A stretch of 64,000 bases of DNA from Paraspadella gotoi (Eukaryota > Chaetognatha). This document shows positions 22,560 through 36,039 of this stretch, in pieces. Below the pieces are notes generated by a model. It made no database searches. It saw only the letters and a list, made by a program, of their open reading frames with translations, and had not been told where the DNA came from. Both the position numbers and the translations under genes were made by a program. The stretch spans positions 20,663,266 to 20,727,265 of the forward strand of contig CM119268.1 in assembly GCA_051294375.1 (NCBI GenBank), in the 5' to 3' direction. Within the stretch, counting starts at the first letter, position 1; every line of letters begins with the position of its first letter.

Positions 22560-22770
22560 CGGGCAATTGACGTTGAATTGGCGCGAAACCAGGCGAATCG
22601 TCGAGCGCGTAGCGGCGCCGACGTCAAGGGCGCCTCACTGCGCCTTCACCGTGACGTCAAAGTGACGTCAAAGTGTCGGCAACTCGACGAGGAGAAGTTT
22701 AGGGTCGTTCCCTAGTCGTGGAGCGGTTGGCTCCGTTACGTCCTGATCTAAATTAAGGCGCGAGTCCTGC
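22560..22770. promoter_or_regulatory. CpG-rich block with tandem CRE sites
   Basis: An island of GC- and CpG-rich sequence in an AT-rich intron. Two perfect cAMP-response elements TGACGTCA lie at 22652-22659 and 22663-22670, 11 bp apart (one helical turn), with further GACGTCA and GACGTT half-sites nearby. It could be an intronic enhancer or an internal promoter; no exon was found beside it. Confidence 0.35.
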
Positions 22771-22772
22771 GT

Positions 22773-22820
<48 letters not shown>
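22771..22820. repeat. (CT)n microsatellite
   Basis: Pure (CT)n directly after the CpG-rich block. Confidence 0.9.
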
Positions 22821-22825
<5 letters not shown>

Positions 22826-22944
22826 GTTTCACTTGACGTCGATTTGAATTTGCAAATTCATTTTGACTTTTTGTTCTCTGTTTTAACTTATCTCCTCCTG
22901 AGCCTCATTCTCGATTCTCACTTACCCTTAATATTTGACTCATT

Positions 22945-23335
22945 CGTCTCTCTTTCAATAATCTATGTTTCCTCTCTTTACTCTCTTTCAATAATCTATG
23001 TTCCCTCTCTTAACTCTGCTCTCTTTCAATAATCTATGTTCCCTCTCTTAACTCTACTCTCTTTCAATAATCTATGTTCCCTCTCTTAACTCTACTCTCT
23101 TTCAATAATCTATGTTTCCTCTCTTAACTCTACTCTCTTTCAATAATCTATGTTTCCTCTCTTAACTCAACTCTCTCTCAATAATCTATGTTTTTTCTCT
23201 TAACTCTACTCTCTTTCAATAATCTATGTTTCCTCTCTTAACTCTACTCTCTTTCAATAATCTATGTTTCCTCTCTTAACTCTACTCTCTTTCAATAATC
23301 TATGTTTCCTCTCTTAACTCTACTCTCTTTATCTT
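22945..23335. repeat. 38-bp minisatellite, about 10 copies
   Basis: Unit CTCTCTTTCAATAATCTATG followed by TTTCCTCTCTTAACTCTA, nearly identical copies. Confidence 0.92.
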
Positions 23336-23672
23336 ACTTTTCTCTTCTTTTTATTTTTTCTTCTTTCTCCCTACAACGGATACGCCCAGATATTCTCCCT
23401 CTTTCTCTCAATCTCTCTCTCTTTTTCTTGCTTATTCTTATCTCGTTCGTTGCAGGAAATTTTTACAATATTTGACAGGTTTTCTTCTATTTTTATTCCT
23501 CTATTCCTATATTCTTCGCCTTTTTTGTAATATTTGTGTTTTTTTTTCTTCAGTCGGTAACCTGGTTACCGAGCGGCTGGGGGAAAAAAGAAAAAAATTT
23601 GAGAAATACGAACTCGCAAAAGTAGGAAATAAAATTTTATTTGCACGCGAAAAAAATCAGAATGAAAAAAAG

Positions 23673-23804
<132 letters not shown>

Positions 23805-23924
23805 GACGGACAACAATGAAAACTACCTCAAGAGAAGGAAAGATGTGAGAAAAAAGATATAAGGGAGTAGTCTTTTCATACAATTGAAACATTCTTTAAA
23901 ACATTATACCACTTCATTGATAGG

Positions 23925-24110
23925 GAAGCCAGGTACTCTGGGAGTGAATAAAGGAGACTGTGAGAGAGTCTTGATTGAAAGCTTGCAGGGACCTGCTATA
24001 TCATTATCTTGTAAGAGTGATGGAGGCCTTAAACCACCAAAGCCTGTCCAAAGTTAAATGAATGGATAATTTTTTATATTGGTTGTACCAATTTCATAAG
24101 ATAAGGAGAA
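23925..24110 (+). repeat. Interspersed repeat 'R1', longest copy
   Basis: Contains AGACTGTGAGAGAGTCTTGA, GCTTGCAGGGACCTGC, GTAAGAGTGATGGAGGCCTT and ends TATTGGTTGTACCAATTTC. It links the two halves seen separately at 7938-8060 and 12108-12235. Origin unknown; could be the 3' end of a LINE. Confidence 0.8.
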
Positions 24111-24185
24111 AAAGAGTTTAGAAACTGGAAGGATAAAAAAGGGAAAAAAAGAAAGAACGAAATATAAAAGAAAGAAAAAGAGACA

Positions 24186-24712
24186 GAGAGATCTTCTCCC
24201 GGGTCTAATGACATCCATTTNNNNNNNNNNNNNNNNNNNNNNNNNNNNNNNNNNNNNNNNNNNNNNNNNNNNNNNNNNNNNNNNNNNNNNNNNNNNNNNN
24301 NNNNNNNNNNNNNNNNNNNNNNNNNNNNNNNNNNNNNNNNNNNNNNNNNNNNNNNNNNNNNNNNNNNNNNNNNNNNNNNNNNNNNNNNNNNNNNNNNNNN
24401 NNNNNNNNNNNNNNNNNNNNNNNNNNNNNNNNNNNNNNNNNNNNNNNNNNNNNNNNNNNNNNNNNNNNNNNNNNNNNNNNNNNNNNNNNNNNNNNNNNNN
24501 NNNNNNNNNNNNNNNNNNNNNNNNNNNNNNNNNNNNNNNNNNNNNNNNNNNNNNNNNNNNNNNNNNNNNNNNNNNNNNNNNNNNNNNNNNNNNNNNNNNN
24601 NCTAATGACATCCATTTTAAGACAGAGAGATCTTCTCCCGGGTCTAATGACATCCATTTAAAGACAGAGAGATCTTCTCGCGGGGCTAATGACATCCATT
24701 TTAAGACTTGAA
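24186..24712. repeat. 42-bp minisatellite spanning gap 24221-24601
   Basis: Unit AAGACAGAGAGATCTTCTCC plus CGGGTCTAATGACATCCATT plus TT. One copy left of the gap and three right of it, so the 381 N probably hide about nine more. Confidence 0.9.
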
Positions 24713-24761
24713 ACAATTTTTTTTATTTCTTTTTCTAAAAACCTTTTTGGGTCTGAAATTT

Positions 24762-25451
24762 TTAGTCGGATCTGCTAATCAGCAAATCCCGACTCTATAA
24801 TTCACTTTGTCGGTCCCTCGGTCCGCCCCCTCAATATTGTTTGGCATTTATTTATGTATGTCATGTCAGAACATCCAATTATGTCTGTCCGTCCGTCCAT
24901 CTGTCCTTCCGTCCTACCTTAGCATAGAACTCCAATTACTCATGATTGGATGGGTAGGGAAGTGTGTGATTGAGCTGGATATGAAGTTTCGATGGAATCT
25001 TCCGAGTGGAAATGAGTTTTAATAGAAAAAACAAAAAAAATGTTTTACTAATTGATTATTTTTCTTTTTCTTTTGATATTAAATGTAAATACAAGATGTA
25101 TTAATTAATCAAATAATTAATCAGTTAATCAATTAGTCATTTAATTAATCAATAGTTAATTAATCAGTCACTTAATCAATCAAATAATTATTCAATAAAT
25201 TAATTATCTATCTATTATTTATCTATTAGTTAATTATTTAATCAATAAATTTATTTATCAATTAATTAATTATTTCATCAATCAATCAATCAAGTTTATC
25301 GTTATCGGAATTATTGTCGTCCTCACCATCATTGTCGTCGTTGCTTTTGTCAAAAAAACCTAAAAACAAATATTTCGGATCAAATTAATTAATTTATTAA
25401 TTAATTACCGCTAATGATCGTGGGCAGATCCGACATTGTTTGCTCAAACTT
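24762..25451 (+). mobile_element. HINE/pearl-like element, copy E3
   Basis: The cleanest copy. Left end TTTAGTCGGATCTGC with the hairpin GTCGGATCTGC...GCAAATCCCGAC (24764-24792); then CTATAATTCACTTTGTCGGT, the GTCCGTCCGTCC tract near 24890, a TTTCGATGGAATC block, TTAATTAATCA-type sequence, and the right end GGGCAGATCCGACATTGTTT with GCTCAAACTTG. GTCGGATCTGC at the left and GCAGATCCGAC at the right form an 11-bp terminal inverted repeat. Confidence 0.7.
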
Positions 25452-25679
25452 GTTTCTTTCAGATTTACTTTCTGGGCCCTGACAATTCTCCAGAGAGCTA
25501 TTTAGTATTTACACAACCAACTATATTTTTTGCTGTAAATTTAAATTTTGTAACTTTTAATTCATTAATAATTTTGACAAATAGTTTTACAGATCATTGT
25601 TTTTGAAATACTTTTTCATTCTTCAAAACTGTTCCTTCCACAAATGATTTTGTATTCTGTCCGCATAACAAACTTTGAA

Positions 25680-26990
25680 CATTTCATCTCCTCCCATCTT
25701 CTGTTCTCTTTTGATCTTTTCTATTCTGGTCTTTTCTTTTCTTTTGTTTCTTTTCTTTTCTTTTATTTTCTCTTTTTTTCTCTTCTCTTCTCTCCTCTTT
25801 TCTTCTCTTCTCTTTTCTTCTCTTCTCTTCTCTTCTCTTCTCTTCACTTATCCTCTCTTCTTTTCTCTTCTCTTCTCTTCTCTTTTCTTCTTTTCTTTTC
25901 TTTTCTTTTCTTTTTTTTCCTTTCTTTCCTTTTCTTTCTTTTTTCTTTTTCTTTTCTTTTCTCTTTTCTTCTCTTCTATTCTCTCCTCTTTTCTTCTCTT
26001 CTCTCCTCTTTTCTTCTCTTTTCTTGTCTTCTCTTCTCTTCTCTTCTCTTCTCTTCTCTTCTCTTCTCTTCACTTATCCTCTCTTCTTTTCTCTTCTCTT
26101 CTCTTCTCTTTTCTTTTCTTCTTTTCTTTTCTTTCCTTTCTTTTTTCTTTTTCTTTTCTTTTCTCTTTTCTTCTCTTCTCTTCTCTCCTCTTTTCTTCTC
26201 TTTTCTTCTCTTCTCTTCTATTTTTTCTTTTCTTTTCTTTTCTTTTCTCTTCTCTTCTTTCTAATCCAACCCCCTCAAAAAAAAAGAAACGACCTTGGTT
26301 CGACCTTGGTCCTTCTCTTCTCTTTTCTTGTCTTCTCTCCTCTTTTCTTCTCTTTTCTTCTCTTCTCTTCTCTTCTATTTTTTTCTTTTCTTTTCTTTTC
26401 TTTTCTTTTCTTTTCTTTTCCTTTTTTTTCCTTTCCTTTCCTTTCCTTTCTTTTTTCCTTTTCTTTTCTTTTCTCCTTTCTTCTCTTCTCTTCTCTCCTC
26501 TTTTCTTCTCTCTTTTTTTCTCTTCTCTTCTCTTCTCTTCTCTTCTCTTCTCTTCTCTTCTCTTCTCTTCTTTCTATTCCAACCCCCCTCAAAAAAACAG
26601 CAACGACCTTGGTTCGACCTTGGTTCTTCTCTTTTTNNNNNNNNNNNNNNNNNNNNNNNNNNNNNNNNNNNNNNNNNNNNNNNNNNNNNNNNNNNNNNNN
26701 NNNNNNNNNNNNNNNNNNNNNNNNNNNNNNNNNNNNNNNNNNNNNNNNNNNNNNNNNNNNNNNNNNNNNNNNNNNNNNNNNNNNNNNNNNNNNNNNNNNN
26801 NNNNNNNNNNNNNNNNNNNNNNNNNNNNNNNNNNNNNNNNNNNNNNNNNNNNNNNNNNNNNNNNNNNNNNNNNNNNNNNNNNNNNNNNNNNNNNNNNNTC
26901 TCTTCTCTTCTCTTTTCTTCTCTTCTCTTCTTTTTATTCCAACCCCCCTCAAAAAAACAACAACGACCTTGGTTCGTTCTTTATTTCCTA
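25680..26990. repeat. Polypyrimidine macro-tract with a periodic motif
   Basis: More than 1 kb of (TTCTC)n/(CTTTT)n, almost free of purines on the plus strand, broken by gap 26637-26898. It is interrupted about every 305-360 bp by a conserved block of about 45 bp, CAACCCCCCTCAAAAAAAC plus CGACCTTGGTTCG (26265-26312, 26573-26628, 26933-26975). Ser/Phe/Leu reading frames of up to 438 codons here are repeat artefacts. Confidence 0.9.
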
Positions 26991-27039
26991 ATTTTAAATT
27001 GCGACTCAATTAATTTTAATCGATTTCGATTTGAGTTCC

Positions 27040-27115
27040 GTTCGCACCACCGCCCTACCGCTCCACCGCCCCACCGCTCCACCACCCCACCGCACCACCG
27101 GCTCATCCCCCCTCC
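27040..27115. repeat. CCACCGCY tandem repeat
   Basis: Short tandem units CCACCGCT, CCACCGCC and CCACCACC. Followed by AT-rich sequence without a gene up to the 25-N gap at 27661. Confidence 0.75.
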
Positions 27116-27660
27116 GACAGAAGCCCGATTGTAAGCCCAACTTTTTATATTTCATTTGTCATAAAATTTCCAGTTTTATATTTTAATCATTTTTTTGTGC
27201 CAACGAAATTTCCCCACTTCGTCGCTGTCAGTCCTAACTTTTTGACTTGACTTATTTTCACTCATTTAATGATTTATTTTCTTTTTTTTATGCTTCACTT
27301 ATCGTCGTTTTCATCCTTGATTCTCCCGCACTTTTCTTCTTTTTTTTGAGGAAAGAAAAAAAAGGGAAGAAATTAGACAAAATTTTTTGGGGAAAGGAAA
27401 GTAGGAAAGAAAAAGAAATAAGGAGAGAAAAAAAGTTTAAATCTGGTAACAGTGCCTAAAAAAATGGTAAAATAAACGTGGAGGAAAAAATTAAGTTTTT
27501 AATCAAAACTTAGATAAGTTTGAAATCGATCTATTACAAGGTATAAACGGGGGAAATAAAATAGAAAAAAGAAAAAAGAAGAAAAATTTAAAAAATTTAA
27601 AAAAGAATTCAATTTTCGGGACAGAAAAGAAGAAAAAGAAATAAATGGACATCGAAAGAG

Positions 27661-30600
27661 NNNNNNNNNNNNNNNNNNNNNNNNNACGTAAACCTAAAGT
27701 GAGAAAGAAATAATATAAAAAAAGAGTTAAAGAAGGTAATATAAAAAGTATAAGAACATAAACGAAAATATTTTAAAAGATATTCATTAAAAAGAAAAAT
27801 TTATAGTAGATTACAAAGAGAGATCTTCTCTCCTGTGCTGCGAATATTTTCACATAGAACATCCATTTTAAGAAGAAAAGATCGCAACTGAAATCTATCT
27901 CTTCAACGTGTCTTAGATTGACATCACTTTAAGAACAGTAACAGAAAAAAAACAAATTGAAAGCGAAATATCCTTCGTCCCAAATTGACGAAGAGGAGCG
28001 ACGACGATCTATTCCTTGCGTCGAAGGGTGAGGTCTAGTAAAACCATATGACATATTGCCGGCATACTTGTTACTTTATTAGACGAGAGACGGGATGATC
28101 GTCCCACGGTTGAACTTACTAAATGGGTCTCATATACCAGTTTAAAGACAGTTGACTCAGAGAGAGGGTTCCTTGCGCTCTCGTGGTCTTTATTCTCAAT
28201 CGACATCTCCATTTAGCTTCCTTCTTCTGAAGGAAGTTTAGAGTATCATGACAATTATGAGTGCTCTCCGTCCGTACTCATTGAGACGCCTCACAGCTAT
28301 CGTAAAAAATGTACAGTCCAATTTGTAGAGCAAAGATGACCAGAGAGAGTGCTCTATTTCTCCCATCGAGGCGGAAATTCAATATGGCCATGGACTATCC
28401 ATTGTTACTAAGACAGCCGCAGAGGCCATGTGTCATCAGTATATGAAGATACTTCTAATATGACTAATCATTCCACCGACCCTCTCTCAGATCAGGGAAG
28501 AATTGTGTCACCCTCTCTCGAGGAGTCTGTAAGTGTGGGATACATCCATATGCATTAAGCAAGGCGTAAGACGAAATAACAGAGATTAGAGAGAAGAGAT
28601 CATTTTTGAGATAAAAAGATTAAGAAAATAGAGCTAAACTTATCTGCACACATGCACCAACATATGGACATTCGGCCCAATGTAGATATCATGGGACCAG
28701 AGCGTTTAGAGATCTTCTGACACCTTGGAACGAGGTGGAAGGTCATAATGAACTAGAATCGACTATTCTTAAGATCAAGGCACGAAAAAGCCGAAAATGT
28801 ACGTTTGTTAACTAACGACGGCAGGGTTGTTTGGTTGTGCTGACTGAGGGATGATTATCGAGTCCATTTATATATGAAAATAGGAGAGAAACAAAAGAGA
28901 AGATCTTCCTATCTCGCATGCGGCGTCATATGAAAAGTGGATGAGTGCGATCGATTATGCAAGTTTTGAACGGATCTGAGGAGCAGGAAAACCCAAATTC
29001 TATCTTAAGATACCCAATGGGAGAGGGACGTATGGGTGCTATACTGGTAATGGACCCTGATCCCATACCTCTTAACAGGAATGCGAAAGTAGTTGAGAAA
29101 TAAGAATGATCACCTTCGACTCGCGAGTAAAGAAGGTATTACCTATAAAATAGAAATAGTCTCCTCTGATAATAAGAAAGATTAAAGAAAATTTATACTA
29201 TTCGGAAAACAGATCACGAAGGCAGTTTTCAGAAGACATAATTGATAATAATAACTAATTTTTTATAAATAATATACCTGTTCTTTTCCATTCCCATATA
29301 ATACCTTTTTTGGTGGTGTTCGATGTATTATACATGCTAGTACGGAATTCATGCCCATAAGAATATATAATTTCTCCTACTATATCAGAGCAAAATTCCC
29401 GAAACGTACTTATTATTCCTTTCTCTTTGTAGAGTCACGCTTTGCGTCGCTCTCGTCGAGAAATTCAGGTTCTTTCTGTCCGTGACTGGCACCCTAAAAC
29501 AAAATATTAGATGAAGACATTTGTGCGTACTTTTAATTGATGTACTGTTTACTAAGAAATGTGGCCAGATAAATCGCATGCATCATGACTGTATCAGATT
29601 GTGTACGATAGATAGTGAACCGATTTTCTTTCCGATCCTCGTCTCTCCTATCTTTCTTGCTTCTCCTTTCCGTCTTTATATACTTCTCTATTACTTTTCG
29701 TCCAGTATTATGTTCTAACTCCATATTTACTCATGATATTGGTCAACCCACAATGGGTTTATGTGTCTGTGTTCCAATATTAGACATATGTAGTTCTTCC
29801 GTCGCCGTGTTCCTCGCGCATTCTCGCGTCGATTCAATGTCTATCTATATATCAGAACTTTTCTCTCCCTTACACACATGACCAAAAATATAAAAGAGAA
29901 AACTTAAAAGAAATGTGAGAACTTGCTCGGATATTGTGTGTACTGATATATATAAGAGTTGTTTCTTAACAAAATATTGATTTATTAATATTAACTCAAT
30001 AATTATTATTTGAGAATAAGTTCGTCGTCTCCGAGTTGGCTTCTCGTTTGAATCCACTATATATTTTCGTGTGAGTTTATATATTTCGTTTCTCGTTCTC
30101 ATTTCTTCTTATTAATCGAAAACTCACATTAAAATTGTGTAGAGGAGAGGAGTGAATTTATAAACTAGATTACTGTTAGGTTATCATAAATCTCTCCAAA
30201 ATGACAAGGATATTTAGCAAGACTAGATTCTAAGTGCAATGTATCCACTGACGTACCATCTATAAAATATTGTCTATCATACTCAAAAGCGATTGACTGA
30301 TAACCTCGATTTTCTCTCATTTTACTCTTCTACAATTCATAATACCTAATGTTTATATTTACGCGCTACTATCTATACTGCTTCTACCTATCTCCAATAC
30401 TTCAATTTACCTTCATGCTCAAGTTCCTATCTCTCATCTACATTCTTCTCTCATATACTCTCTCAATTCTCTTCTTGTTCCGGGACAGCTCCAATCAAGA
30501 ATTATTAGTCTGTAGCTGTTATAATTACTGTGAAGTTACAAGTTTTTCGGTGTGTTTGTATGTGCACATAAATTCACAAGTAATCTGGCGGGCAAATAAG

Positions 30601-33600
30601 AGATACTCTCCTCTCAATACTTGTTCTGTAGTTCGTGGCTGAAAGTATATATTAAAATTTAACTGTCTCAATATTCACATATATTACGCTGATGAATTTC
30701 ATAGGGTATAAAAACAGTTATTCATGCGAGTGTGGATCATTGATAGCTTAGGTATAAAGTATTATATGTTGAACAGTGGCGATGAAATATTACAAGAACT
30801 GAACTTCTGAACAGAGAGAAGTAATGAACTGAGTGAGGTATAGATGTTGTAAGATCGCTCGTCTGTCTCTTTGTGTACTTAGGAGAGTGACATAGAGCAA
30901 GAAAGTATTAATCTCTGTCCAACGGTAAAAAGCAAAGAGTAGCTCATTGATTTTCTGTACCGCGTGATGGCTCCGTCTTTGGTATAATTAAATATATACT
31001 AAGTTATTCATACAGTATATCATGCACCTAAACTAGTAAAATATAATATACCACTTGCTTCGCTTAAGTGGTTTTAAATCACACAACAAAATCTGTCAAT
31101 CACTCTACAGTGCTGCTAGTAATGTGAACTGTAGACAGATACCTGGCACAGAGCGTATATCTGTGCTCTCGCCCTCCTCTTTTTCCTATAAAACGTTCAT
31201 GATATCACAGCGTACTTCGAATAATGATTCCTTCTCTGCGCTCGATCTTTCACATAAAAGGTCAGTATTTTTACTATTTAGAGCTGTTGAAGGCGACGCG
31301 CTAGACATGCTAGATTCCACAGCTTTTACCTATCCAAAGACGCTATACTCTTAACTCGTATATAAAATGAATCTGTAACCATTACCATACCAATCACATA
31401 TAGTATTTATTTTCGGTAGGCCAGCCTGTCTAGACTAATATATTTTTACAATTATCGTCTGTTCGTTAATCTTTTGTTTACATCCTGAACTCTTAATACG
31501 ATATATCAACTCTCTGTATTCAACCTCTCTGGTTCTTGTCTCACTTTCATGACTCTAATGCGTGTTCCAGCTCGTCTCGCGATAACGACTGACAGTGTGT
31601 ACGATTTCGCTCCATTTGTCTCTGTTCAATATTACTTCACACCATTGTTCTTCGCCTCCTCTCTCCACCCCACCCGCCAACCCGCGCTCGTACTCAGTGT
31701 TGATTTGCTGTCGTGCTGATGTCCTCGGTCTTTGGTCGCTTCTGGGCCTCGCGCTCCTCCTAGAGCATAACTAAGTGACTCTGCCCAGCCTGAATTGTGC
31801 TAAGGCATCCTCTCACGAGCGTAGATGAGCCCCGCAATCTGCCCGCGTCTCTGATGTCGGTACCGTTCATGCGCTCGCGTGCTCGCTGCCTTCCGTCGTC
31901 GTCCCATAGGTCTCTTGTCTCGTTGTCATTTCCTCCTTGTGTTCGGATCCTGTTGGATCGTACGTAGCGGTGGCGAGTTGCGCTCTGTTAGGTTGACGTA
32001 CGAGTTCTTTCCCTTGCGTCTCGCGGTTGCAAGGTGTAATTTGATTCGGAGGTTTAACCTGGTCTGAATTTTTCAAAGTTCATGTGGTCCCTAAAAAGGG
32101 AGAACAGTTTAATCGTATTTAGAACATTTTGATTTTTACTGATACTGAAATAGATAGGAACGGATGGAGAGAGAGTGCGAGAAATGAACTATCGCAAAAA
32201 TAGATAAGTCCTGAGCTGCATTTAGTGAGAGACGAACTGTATGTGATCTTTGCACCGATGTTAGTCTTGTCGTATATTATGTTCATTTTTAGTCTTTCTG
32301 GTATGTCGTTTATGTCATCTTTCTTCTAGCATGGTTGTTTTAGAGGTTTCCATGTAGCAGGAGCTAACTAGTAATCCCCTGCACTTCTTGCGACGAGGCA
32401 GCATATTATCGATTCCTTCTCATTGCTTTCTCGTTTCTGTGTATTTACCTGCTCTCTCATTTCTTCCTTTCCTTCTTCTCTTTTTTCCTTGATCTTCTTC
32501 TTTCCTCTCTCTCCCTTTATTGTAATGCACTTCGGTGTGGTTTTATGCTTTTTTCCTCGTAGTTTCTCACTTCATCTCCTCTCTTCTGTTTCCTCTTCCT
32601 CTTCCTCTTCTCTTTTTCTCTTTTCTTTGTGCTCTTTTCTTTGTCTTTTTTTCTCTTGTTTCTTTCCTTTTTCTTTCTTTTGTTTCTTATTTTCGTGTTT
32701 CTTTTCTGTATTCCTCTTTCATTTCCTTTCTCTCTACTCTTTCGGGCTCCGACTATTTCTCGTCGCCTGACAATTTTTCTTCTCTCTATCTCTCCTCGTT
32801 TTCTTTTCTCTTAATATTGTCTTCTCTTCCTCTCTCTTCTTCTTTCTCATAATGCCTTCTTCTTCTCTTCTCTTCTCTTTCACTTAAAATCCTCTCTTCT
32901 TTTCTGTGACTTCTCTTCTCTTTCATACTTTGTGCATTATCTTTTCTTACTATTTCTATTTAATTTAACTTCTTCACTCTTCTTTTTCTTTTTTCTGCTT
33001 TTCTTTTTTTTTCGTCTTTTTCTGACTTTTTCTTGCTCTTCTCTCTCCTTCGCCCCCCTGCTTCTCCTCTTTCCTTTCTCTTCCTCTCTTCTATTTTTTT
33101 TTCTTTTCCCCTATTTGCTGATTGTATCTTTTCTCTTCTCTTCTTTTCTAATCCAACATGCTCCTCTCAAAAATAAAAGAAAAACGACCTTGGTTCTGAC
33201 GCTCTGAAGTTCCTTCTCTTCTCTTATTACTTGTCCTTCATCTGGCCTCGACTTTTCTTGCTTACTATGTCTTAGTCTTCGTTAGCACTCTACTCCTTCT
33301 CTTTCTCCATTTCTCTATTTTTCTCTTTTTCCTTTCTCTTTTCTTTCTTTCTTTTCTTCTTCTTCCTTCTTTTTTTCCTTTTCCTCTTCCTTTCCTTGTC
33401 TTTTTCCTTTTTTCTTTCTTTCTTCCTTTCCTTCTAGCTTCTTCTTTCTCTCCTACTTTTTTCTTCTCTCTTTTTCTTCTTTCTCATTCGATCTCGACCT
33501 CTGCTAATTCTCTTTAAGACCTCTTCTTCTTCTCTTCTCTTCTGCTTGTAACTCTCTTGCTCTTCTCTTCTTTCTATTAACCACCCCCCCTGCAAAAAGA

Positions 33601-35250
33601 GAGAACCAAAAAAACAGCAATCGACCTTGGTTCGACGCTGTGCTTTCTTCTGCATCTCTCTTATCTTCCTTCTTCTCTTCTCGTTCTGCCAGTTTCTCTT
33701 CCTTCTCTCCCTCTCTTTCGGACCCTTCCTCTTCGCTCGCGATTTCGATTCGTGGAACCTGTTTCTCCAATACAACCCCCCGGTCAAAAAACAAAAGACA
33801 AAACAGAACACGACCACTTGGGTTCGACCTTGTTTCTTCTCTCCTTACTCTTTCTCTTTTCTTAGTACTTCTCTTACTCTTCTTTCGCTTCGTTGCTCTT
33901 TTTCTTCCTCTTTCTACTTCTTGATCTCTCTCTGTCTCTTCTCCTTCCTTCTCTTTTCCTTCTGCTTTCTCTATTCTCTTCTCTTTTCTGTCTCTTCTCT
34001 TCTTTTATTCCAACCCCCCTCAAAAAAGAAACAACGGAGACGACCTTGGTTTCGTTCTTTATTTTTCCTAATTTTAAATTGCGACTCAATTAAGATTTAT
34101 CGATGTTACAGTTTTAGAGGTTCGTTCGCACGCACCGCGGATCCTACCGCTCCACCGCTGCACCGCCCACCGCTCACCACCCCACCCGTCACCACCGGCG
34201 TGTACATTCCCACCCCTCCGACAGAAAAGCCCATTGTAAGGTCCCAACTTTTTATATTTCATTTGTCATAAAAATTTCCAGTTTATAATTTTAAATCAAA
34301 TTTTATGTGCCAACCGGAGAATATATCCCACTTTCGTCGCTGTCAGCTCCTAACTTTGGACTTGACTGATGATATTGATCAACTCATTTAATTGACATTT
34401 ATTTTTTCTTTGTGTTTTTACTTGCTGATTCACCTTACGTCGTGAGTCGATGGCCATTCGAGATCTACTCCCTGAGCGCGCACTTTTCTTCTTTTTGTTG
34501 TAGAGAGAGGGAAAGAAGAGAAGAAACAGGGAAGATAAAGAGATATCATTAGACGAAATGGAACATTTTTGATGGGTGCGGAAGGAAAGTAGCGGAAAAG
34601 TGAAATAAGAAATAAGGGAGACGAAGAAGTAAAAAGTTATAAACTCTCGACGGGAGGGCGTAACAGTGACCTGATTAAGAGAAGAGAAATGGTGTTAGAC
34701 GGTAGAGTATTAAAAATAAAGTCCGTGCGAGAGAAAAGAAAATTTAAGTTTTTAATACAATAACGTTAGGATAAGTTTGAAAGTCGATCTAATTAGGCAA
34801 AGAGCATATAAACGGGAGGAAATGAAATCATTAGAAAAAAAGAAAAACAAGTAAAAATAAATTTCACAAAAAATTTAACACCAAAGAATTCAATTCGACC
34901 TGGGCGGTACAGACAACAGGAAGAAAGCTAATGAGAAAGAAATAGAACCGTCGGATTGAGAGAGTTGGACCTACATGGGCAGGTCGTTCAATATGGACAA
35001 AGTGCTACGTCGAGCAATATCAATCATGCTAAATTCATCATAAATACTCCGAATAGACTGCTCTTATGATTGCCCCCTCCCTCTCTCTGACCGAACACAT
35101 CAATTTACATATACTAGCATGCAGAGATGACGATCTCGTCGAGCAGCAGAGCACGAGAGGATGACGTAGATGCAGAGTACGTACCGACGAGAGAGTTAGA
35201 GAGAGAGAGAGAATATGAGTCTCCGTATTATTAAGTGGTCCGCGTTTTTA
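27661..35250. other. 25-N gap and unpolished long-read fill
   Basis: After the 25 N the sequence changes character: microsatellites lose regularity and insertions appear throughout. 33120-34970 is a recognisable noisy copy of 26200-27660 (same CCTCAAAAA/GACCTTGGTT motif, same CGACTCAATTAA, same CCACCGC block and AT-rich tail). Earlier parts, for example around 27820 and 28900, contain distorted copies of the GAGATCTTCT...ACATCCATT unit of 24186-24712. I read the whole stretch as raw-read overlap with the left contig plus some new sequence. I support no gene here, and the small ORFs are not credible. Confidence 0.65.
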
Positions 35251-35474
35251 TGATTTAATCCCCTTATTCCTTTATTTCTCCCTATTACGCTTCTTTCGGG
35301 CCTTCGCGCTTCGAAATGTTTATGGCAGGCTCAGAATAAGAGCCTAGCCATTTTTCGAGAATTGCGAACACTCCGTCAGATGGCGCACCGGATAAAGAGG
35401 GAATTTTTTCACGCTGATTCCAGGACACTACCGGCTCTCTCTCTCTCGGATCATCTCTCTCTGGCTACAATCTG

Positions 35475-35475
35475 C

Positions 35476-35528
<53 letters not shown>
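35475..35528. repeat. (CT)n microsatellite
   Basis: Nearly pure (CT)n. The surrounding 35250-36040 has no feature I can support. Confidence 0.85.
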
Positions 35529-35534
<6 letters not shown>

Positions 35535-36039
35535 TCGCACTGACGGCGTTGCGATCTTTTAATTTCTCTCTGTAAAGACAATTCTTAATTGGACCGGCAA
35601 TCTCCAAGAACATTCTGGGTGTGTGAATGCAGAATACAGAGAAAAAATCGTCTTTTCTTCGTACGTCTTGACGTCGTTCGTCCGTCTACGTCCGTCGTCT
35701 CCGGGTCGTGTAATCAAAATTCGTCGGCTATAGTCGATGCGTTACTCGTTTGCCGTGCTGGTCGCTATTTCTACGTGCTTACTCAACTATCGACTAATTC
35801 CTCGCTCGTTATTCTGGATGCCCCTGGGCATAAGCATCTTATCTCAGTCCTCTCAATTTTATCGTAGTCTGTGCACTAAAATTTCTCGCACTCTCTCTCT
35901 CTCATCGGATAGATAATTCTCGAACGTTTTGTATTCTTACAAATCAAATAAAAACAAATCTTCTCTCCTCTAAATTGATTAAATCGAGCTTTAAAAAAAT
36001 CTATCTATCACTCACTTTGAAATTCTACTGAGTACATCA

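Noticed and set aside
25675-27134. Long Ser/Phe/Leu reading frames (up to 438 codons)
   Set aside because: They run through the pyrimidine tract in all three frames and cross an N gap; no start, splice or complexity evidence.
27686-35250. Several 60-120 codon ORFs and tempting promoter-like motifs
   Set aside because: The sequence has raw-read character and echoes of other parts of the window; frames cannot be trusted.
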